Positions 38,644 to 42,640 of a stretch of 42,640 bases of DNA are shown here, one piece after another. The DNA is from Amycolatopsis keratiniphila subsp. keratiniphila (GTDB lineage Bacteria; Actinomycetota; Actinomycetes; Mycobacteriales; Pseudonocardiaceae): positions 1-42,640 of the forward strand of contig NZ_LQMT02000031.1 in the NCBI RefSeq assembly GCF_001620365.2. Direction: 5' to 3'. Numbering within the stretch: position 1 is the stretch's first letter; every line of letters begins with the position of its first letter. The notes beneath the pieces are model-generated. The model worked only from the letters and a program-made list of their open reading frames with translations. It did no database searches and was not told where the DNA came from. The position numbers were made by a program, and so were the translations under genes.

Positions 38644-39250
38644 TTCCGCCCTCCTCCTTTTCGCTCGATCCGTCCTTTGTGGACTCCGGGGCGTTGGCGC
38701 GCAGCCATCTCCTGATCCGGTGAAGCCGTGATCTCACCGTCCCGGCGGGAATCCCCAGCGCCTCGGCGACCTCGCCGGGATCCAGGCCCGCCCACGACAC
38801 CAGCAACAGGGTGTCGCGGTCCGCGACGCTCAGCTCGGCCAGGGCACCCGCCAACTGGGCCGCGCGGGACTGGGCGTCGACCCGCTCGGCGACCCGGCCG
38901 TCGTGTCCGGCCGAGACCGCCCGGTCGGCGGCCGCGAGCCGGGCCGTCGCGTTGAGGGCCCGCATCTCGGTGCGGACATGATGACGCAGCAGGTTCGTCG
39001 CGATGCCGTAGAGCCACGCCCGCGCCGTCCCGGCCTCCGGGCGGTACGTCTCGCGCCGCCGGAGCGCCACGAGGAAGGTTTCGGCGACGAGGTCGTGCGC
39101 GGTCTCCGTGCCGACGCGGCGCGCGAGATAGCGCTGCAGCGGTGCCGCGTGGGCGTCGAAGAGCATGCCGAAGACGGGTGCGGGATCGGGGCCGCCGAGA
39201 TCCGGCCTGTCCGGTCCACGCGATCCGGCCTGCTCGTGATCGTCTTTCAT
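38630..39250 (-). CDS. ECF-type RNA polymerase sigma factor
   Basis: A 206-aa sigma-70 family protein from the ATG at 39250. Region 2 spans ~27-95 (FGMLFDAHAAPLQRYLARRVG, AHDLVAETFLVALRR, ARAWLYGIATNLLRHHVR). Region 4 is at ~135-190 (LAELSVADRDTLLLVSWAGLDPGEVAEALGIPAGTVRSRLHRIRRWLR). Regions 1 and 3 are absent, as in ECF factors. The frame is open to 39388, but the extra 46 residues do not resemble region 2. It overlaps its membrane partner by 14 nt. The regulon is not evident. Divergent expression of the secreted peptidase at 39417 could be one target. Confidence 0.9.
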   Translation of the reverse strand: MKDDHEQAGSRGPDRPDLGGPDPAPVFGMLFDAHAAPLQRYLARRVGTETAHDLVAETFLVALRRRETYRPEAGTARAWLYGIATNLLRHHVRTEMRALNATARLAAADRAVSAGHDGRVAERVDAQSRAAQLAGALAELSVADRDTLLLVSWAGLDPGEVAEALGIPAGTVRSRLHRIRRWLRANAPESTKDGSSEKEEGGSARR

Positions 39251-39416
39251 CACCTGCACGATCGCTCTTGCCCGATGCCCCTCCCAGCGTTCATCCGATC
39301 CTACTTTCGTCGTGGGCCGACCGGGGAAAGCGCAGGTGAGCCGCAGACAAAAGCCGCGCGACCGGAGATTATGTTCACTATTCACCATTCAAAAGTGAAA
39401 CTGGGGAAGGATTACC

Positions 39417-40070
39417 ATGCGTCGACTCAGGATCGTGGTCGTCGCCGCGCTCGCGGCGTCCGCGTTGATCACCGCTCCGGCGGTGGCCGTCGCTCAAGGT
39501 GAAACAGTCGTCGATGTGGAGTCGATGGCGCCGCCCGCCAAGGTCGAAGGGGTCAGGGCGGCCGCGGAGCTCAACATCCAGTACCAGATCCAGGAGACCG
39601 GGTACTGGTGCGGCCCGGCCGCCACCCGGATCGCCATTTCGGCCAAGAACGGCAACCCGCCGAGCCAGCAGCAGCTCGCGAACGAACTGCCGACCACCAC
39701 CAACGGCACCGACTGGATCGGGCAGGTCACCCGCGTCCTCAACAACCACGTCGCCGGTGGCTGGTACGAGACCAAGGAGATGCCGAACGACCCGCCGACG
39801 CAGGCGCAGCGCGACCTGCTGTGGCGCGACATCGTGCTGGACATCGACAAGGGCTACGCGATCGTCGCGAACATCGTCGCCCCGGCGGACAACCACCCGC
39901 CGGGCTACCCGAACTACACGATCTACCACTACTTCACGATCATCGGCTACAACAGCGACAACATGACGGTGAAGATCGCCGACCCCGCCAACTTCGGCGG
40001 CAACCAGATCTACTGGCTCACCTTCAACCAGCTCGCCACCCTGATCCCGCCGAAGGGTTACTCGGCCTGA
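39417..40070 (+). CDS. Secreted C39-like peptidase
   Basis: A 217-aa exported protein. The signal peptide is ~1-27 (basic start, hydrophobic core, cleavage near AVAVAQ). The papain-like C39 domain has Q57/Q59 and C65 in YQIQETGYWCGPAATRIAI, H171 in YHYFTIIGYN and D189 in KIADPA, which give the full catalytic set. The PPSQQQLANEL segment is common in this family. There is no ABC-transporter fusion, so it is a stand-alone extracellular protease or amidase rather than a bacteriocin maturase. GGGGAAGGA precedes the ATG. A strong hairpin follows the stop. Confidence 0.88.
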   Translation: MRRLRIVVVAALAASALITAPAVAVAQGETVVDVESMAPPAKVEGVRAAAELNIQYQIQETGYWCGPAATRIAISAKNGNPPSQQQLANELPTTTNGTDWIGQVTRVLNNHVAGGWYETKEMPNDPPTQAQRDLLWRDIVLDIDKGYAIVANIVAPADNHPPGYPNYTIYHYFTIIGYNSDNMTVKIADPANFGGNQIYWLTFNQLATLIPPKGYSA

Positions 40071-40077
40071 CCCACGC

Positions 40078-40117
40078 CGCGTTTCGTCCTCTGGATGCGT
40101 CCGGAGGACGAAACGCG
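40078..40117 (+). terminator. Hairpin after the C39-like peptidase gene
   Basis: CGCGTTTCGTCCTC (40078-40091) and GAGGACGAAACGCG (40104-40117) form a perfect 14-bp stem with a 12-nt loop, eight bases after the stop codon and ahead of the cellulase gene. Confidence 0.75.
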
Positions 40118-40161
40118 CGGGTTGTACGAATCTTGTACGGGAGGGCCCGAAGCTGGGGCAC

Positions 40162-41118
40162 ATGCGCATCAAGACGCTCGGTCTGTTGGCCGCCTCGCTG
40201 CTGGCCATGGCCGCCACGCCGGCCATGGCCGCCGACGGCAACCCGCTCGAGAAGACCAACGGCTTCTACGTGGACCCGAACTCCAACCCCGCGGTCTGGG
40301 TCAGGGACCACCCGGGCAGCACCGCCGACAAGATCAAGGCCGCCATCTCCACGAAGGCGGGCGCACGCTGGTTCGGCAACTGGAGCGGTGACATCAAGAA
40401 GGCCGTCGACGGCTACACCTACGCCGCCGACGTCGCGGACAAGCTGCCGATCCTGGTCGCGTACAACATCCCCGGCCGCGACTGCGGCGGTCACTCCGGT
40501 GGCGGCGCGGGCAGCCCGGAGGCCTACCGCTCCTGGATCTCGAACTTCGCCGACGGTATCGGCGGCAAGCCCGCGGTCGTCGTCATCGAGCCGGACGCGC
40601 TCGCGCAGGTCGACTGCCTGCCCACCGGTGAGCGCCAGACCCGCCTCGACCTGCTCAAGTACGCCGCGGAGCAGTTCGCCGCGAAGGCTCCGAACACCTG
40701 GGCCTACATGGACGGCGGCAACTCGACCTGGATCCCGGCCGCGACCATGGCCGACCGGCTCAACGCCGTCGGGGTGAAGTCGATCCGCGGTCTCGCGATC
40801 AACGTGTCGAACTACAAGACCACCACCGACTCGGCGAACTACGGCAAAGCCGTCAGCGCCGCGCTGTCGAGCAAGTACGGCTACACCAAGCCGTTCGTGA
40901 TCGACACCAGCCGCAACGGCAACGGCCCGCTGGGCTCCGAGTGGTGCAACCCGGCCGGGCGCAAGCTCGGGGCGACCTCGCAGACCGGCGGCGGCGCCGA
41001 GATGCTGCTCTGGGTCAAGGTGCCCGGCGACTCCGACGGCAAATGCGGGATCGCGCCGAACGTCGAAGCCGGTCAGTTCAGCCCCGATCTCGCCCTGCGC
41101 CTGATCAGCGGCACCTGA
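40162..41118 (+). CDS. Secreted glycoside hydrolase family 6 endoglucanase
   Basis: A 318-aa exported cellulase expected to cleave beta-1,4-glucan with inversion. The signal peptide ends at ~24 (PAMAAD). The GH6 signatures are the catalytic-loop Asp D107 in YNIPGRDCGG and the general-acid Asp D145 in VVVIEPDALAQVDC. Later GH6 blocks include WAYMDGGNSTW, GLAINVSNYKTT and FVIDTSRNGNG. It is a catalytic domain only, with no carbohydrate-binding module or linker. The ATG lies 45 nt after the hairpin. The downstream region holds a long nested inverted repeat. Confidence 0.95.
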   Translation: MRIKTLGLLAASLLAMAATPAMAADGNPLEKTNGFYVDPNSNPAVWVRDHPGSTADKIKAAISTKAGARWFGNWSGDIKKAVDGYTYAADVADKLPILVAYNIPGRDCGGHSGGGAGSPEAYRSWISNFADGIGGKPAVVVIEPDALAQVDCLPTGERQTRLDLLKYAAEQFAAKAPNTWAYMDGGNSTWIPAATMADRLNAVGVKSIRGLAINVSNYKTTTDSANYGKAVSAALSSKYGYTKPFVIDTSRNGNGPLGSEWCNPAGRKLGATSQTGGGAEMLLWVKVPGDSDGKCGIAPNVEAGQFSPDLALRLISGT

Positions 41119-41132
41119 CCGCCCCGAAAGCC

Positions 41133-41215
41133 CGTCGCGCCGGCTGCTCGTCTGTGACCCTCGTTCTCCCGAGAAGGCGAAGGCCACGACCCCTTGGACA
41201 GCAGCCGGCGCGACG
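41133..41215. repeat. Long nested inverted repeat after the cellulase gene
   Basis: CGTCGCGCCGGCTGCT (41133-41148) pairs with AGCAGCCGGCGCGACG (41200-41215), a perfect 16-bp stem. The 51-nt interior contains a second small stem, TTCTC-CC-GAGAA, flanked by TCG and CGA. It is a possible terminator or structured RNA. Confidence 0.65.
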
Positions 41216-41283
41216 CCTCCATTTCCGCGCTCCGGGTAGTACGGTGACCTGGGTCACATAACCGGAGCGAGGAGGACGGCGTC

Positions 41284-42336
41284 GTGGAGTTCCAGCTGGG
41301 GATCGGTACCAGGAAGGGTTTGTTCCTCGCCCGCAGCGAGGATCGCGAGAACTGGGAACTCTCCGAGCCGAAGTTCCCGATGGAGGCCGTGCGCGCGGTC
41401 GCGCTGACCCCCGGCAAGGTCTACGCGGCCGCGGTCAACGAACACTTCGGACCGACCATCGCGACGTCGGAGGACTTCGGCGAGACCTGGTCCGAGCCCG
41501 ATCACGCCCCGGTCGCCTTCCCCGCCGACACGGAGACCGCGCTCGAAGGCATCTGGCAGCTCGTGCTCGCCGGTGACGTCGTCTACGCCGGTGTCGAGCC
41601 GTCCGCGCTGTTCCGGTCCGAGGACGGCGGCGAGACCTTCGAACTCGTACGCGGGCTGTGGGATCACGAGCACCGTCCACACTGGACTCCCGGTGGCGGC
41701 GGCCAGATGATCCACACGATCCTGCCGCATCCCACCGACTCCCAGCGGATCACCGTCGCCATGTCGACGGGCGGCGTCTACCGGACCGAGGACGGCGGCA
41801 AGAGCTGGACGGCGTCGAATCGCGGCATCAGCGCGGGATTCCTCCCCGACGAGGAACCCGAATTCGGGCAGTGCGTGCACAAGGTCGCGATGCATCCGGC
41901 CCGGCCCGAACGGTTCTTCCTGCAGAACCACGGCGGCGTCTACCGCAGCGACGACGACGCGAAGACCTGGAAGTCGATCGCCGGCGGGCTGCCGAACGAC
42001 TTCGGGTTCGCCATGGTCGTCCATCCGACCGAGCCGGACACCGTCTACAACTTCCCGTTGGTGGCCGACGTGCTCCGGTTCCCGCCGGAGGGCCGCTGCC
42101 GCGTCTACCGCAGCGAGGACGCGGGCGAGACCTGGACGGCGCTCGGAAACGGCTTGCCGGACAAGGGTTTCTACGCCGGTGTGCTCAGGGACGCCATGTG
42201 CGCCGACGCGCGGGACGGCATCTACTTCGGCACTCGATCCGGTGAGGTGTGGGCCGGCCCCGGCGGGGGCGACACCTGGCATCAGGTGGCCGCGCATCTG
42301 CCGGACGTGCTGTGCGTCCGGGCCCAGGTGGTCTAG
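41284..42336 (+). CDS. Asp-box (BNR) beta-propeller protein
   Basis: A 350-aa protein, cytoplasmic by lack of a signal peptide. Five Asp-box repeats of the S/T-x-D-x-G-x-T-W/F type are visible: SEDFGETWS, SEDGGETFE, TEDGGKSWT, SDDDAKTWK and SEDAGETWT. This fits a WD40/YVTN/BNR-like or exo-sialidase-type propeller. Sialidase catalytic Arg residues are not evident, so an enzymatic sialidase function should not be assumed. The GTG at 41284 has GAGGAGG upstream. Its stop (TAG) is directly followed by the ATG of the MoaD/ThiS-like gene, so the two form a tight operon. Confidence 0.83.
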   Translation: MEFQLGIGTRKGLFLARSEDRENWELSEPKFPMEAVRAVALTPGKVYAAAVNEHFGPTIATSEDFGETWSEPDHAPVAFPADTETALEGIWQLVLAGDVVYAGVEPSALFRSEDGGETFELVRGLWDHEHRPHWTPGGGGQMIHTILPHPTDSQRITVAMSTGGVYRTEDGGKSWTASNRGISAGFLPDEEPEFGQCVHKVAMHPARPERFFLQNHGGVYRSDDDAKTWKSIAGGLPNDFGFAMVVHPTEPDTVYNFPLVADVLRFPPEGRCRVYRSEDAGETWTALGNGLPDKGFYAGVLRDAMCADARDGIYFGTRSGEVWAGPGGGDTWHQVAAHLPDVLCVRAQVV

Positions 42337-42609
42337 ATGGTCCGGGTCCTGCTGCCCGCGATGCTGCGGCCGCTCGCGGGCGGGGCGGGAACGCTCGACG
42401 TCGACGCCCCGACGCTCGACGCGGTCCTGGACTCGCTCGGCGCCGGTTTCCCCGCGCTGGAACGGCGTTTGCGGGATGAAACGGGTGCGCTGCGGCGGTA
42501 CGTGAACTTCTATGTGGACGGTGAGGAGTGCCGCCGTCTCGACGGTGCGAAGACCTCGCTCGCGGAGGCGAAGGAAGTCCAGATCATTCCGTCGGTCGCC
42601 GGGGGCTGA
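42337..42609 (+). CDS. MoaD/ThiS-family ubiquitin-like sulfur carrier or modifier protein
   Basis: A 90-aa beta-grasp protein ending in Gly-Gly, the hallmark for adenylation and thiocarboxylation by an E1-like enzyme. The pattern VRVLLPAMLRPLAGGAGTLDVDAPTLDAVLDSL, then VNFYVDGEECRRLDGAKTSLAEAKEVQIIPSVAGG, is typical of MoaD-type proteins. The ATG follows the propeller stop with no gap. No MoaE, ThiG or E1 (MoeB/ThiF) gene is nearby, so sulfur transfer for an unlinked pathway or protein modification are both possible. Confidence 0.88.
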   Translation: MVRVLLPAMLRPLAGGAGTLDVDAPTLDAVLDSLGAGFPALERRLRDETGALRRYVNFYVDGEECRRLDGAKTSLAEAKEVQIIPSVAGG

Positions 42610-42620
42610 GCGTTCACCTG

Positions 42621-42640
42621 AATGTCAGGAAAGGGTCGTT
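42621..42640. repeat. Half of a dispersed hairpin repeat at the window edge
   Basis: The last bases, ATGTCAGGAAAGGGTCGTT, match the left arm of the hairpin at 32469-32488 except for one base (TCAGGA versus TCATGA). The second arm would lie beyond the window. Confidence 0.5.

Noticed and set aside
41284..42336. Calling the Asp-box protein a sialidase
   Set aside because: Asp boxes are present, but the catalytic Arg triad and a signal peptide are not evident.

Overview
The window is high-GC actinobacterial chromosome, most likely from Amycolatopsis or a close relative in the Pseudonocardiaceae. This rests on the frequent GTG and TTG starts, many 4-nt start/stop overlaps, F420-type PPOX proteins, and the conserved block rlmB-cysS-ispF-ispD-carD | lipoprotein-radA, which matches the order known around carD in Mycobacterium. 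The genus is an inference from general knowledge. No rRNA, tRNA, CRISPR array, IS element or prophage was seen, and no gene is cut by the window ends.

Layout. (1) 1-5.9 kb: beta-carbonic anhydrase, a LacI-type regulator, a divergent zinc-type ABC importer (znuA-znuC-znuB) behind a Zur-like box, and a membrane-anchored AlgJ/AlgX-like SGNH protein. (2) 5.9-10.8 kb: three tandem DUF445 membrane-protein paralogues facing a DivIVA-like coiled-coil protein. (3) 10.8-21.7 kb: a carbohydrate-catabolism island. It has a polyol-permease-type MFS transporter overlapping an FGGY kinase, a DeoR regulator overlapping a histidine phosphatase, and a rightward operon of HAD phosphatase, DhaK-DhaL kinase, RpiB-type isomerase, 2-hydroxyacid dehydrogenase, second FGGY kinase and class II aldolase. 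Two promoter regions carry the same ~20-bp-spaced TGTTA/TGTGA direct repeats, the likely DeoR operators. The DhaKL and RpiB pair fits tetrulose (erythrulose) phosphorylation and isomerisation to erythrose 4-phosphate better than ordinary pentose metabolism. (4) 21.8-27.8 kb: less characterised genes. These are a four-helix membrane protein, an HD-domain protein, a cupin-like protein, a two-helix membrane protein of unknown function, a transglutaminase-like protein overlapping a TetR regulator, an alpha/beta hydrolase divergent from that TetR across two perfect operator copies, a HIT-like gene broken by one TGA, and a small unknown protein. (5) 27.8-37.5 kb: an MBOAT O-acyltransferase, then housekeeping genes: rlmB, cysS, a HAD protein, two PPOX proteins, ispF, an ispD with a degenerate nucleotide-binding loop, carD, a lipoprotein and radA. 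(6) 37.5-42.6 kb: an ECF sigma factor with an overlapping anti-sigma-like membrane protein, a secreted C39-like peptidase, a secreted GH6 cellulase, an Asp-box (BNR) beta-propeller protein and a MoaD/ThiS-like protein ending in Gly-Gly.

Long intergenic hairpins are a recurring theme. One cluster of three (13.9-14.1 kb) keeps the same loop core on different but self-complementary stems. Two others (32.5 kb and 36.1 kb) are perfect 20-22 bp stems, and the half-site of a relative of the 32.5 kb hairpin sits at the right edge of the window.
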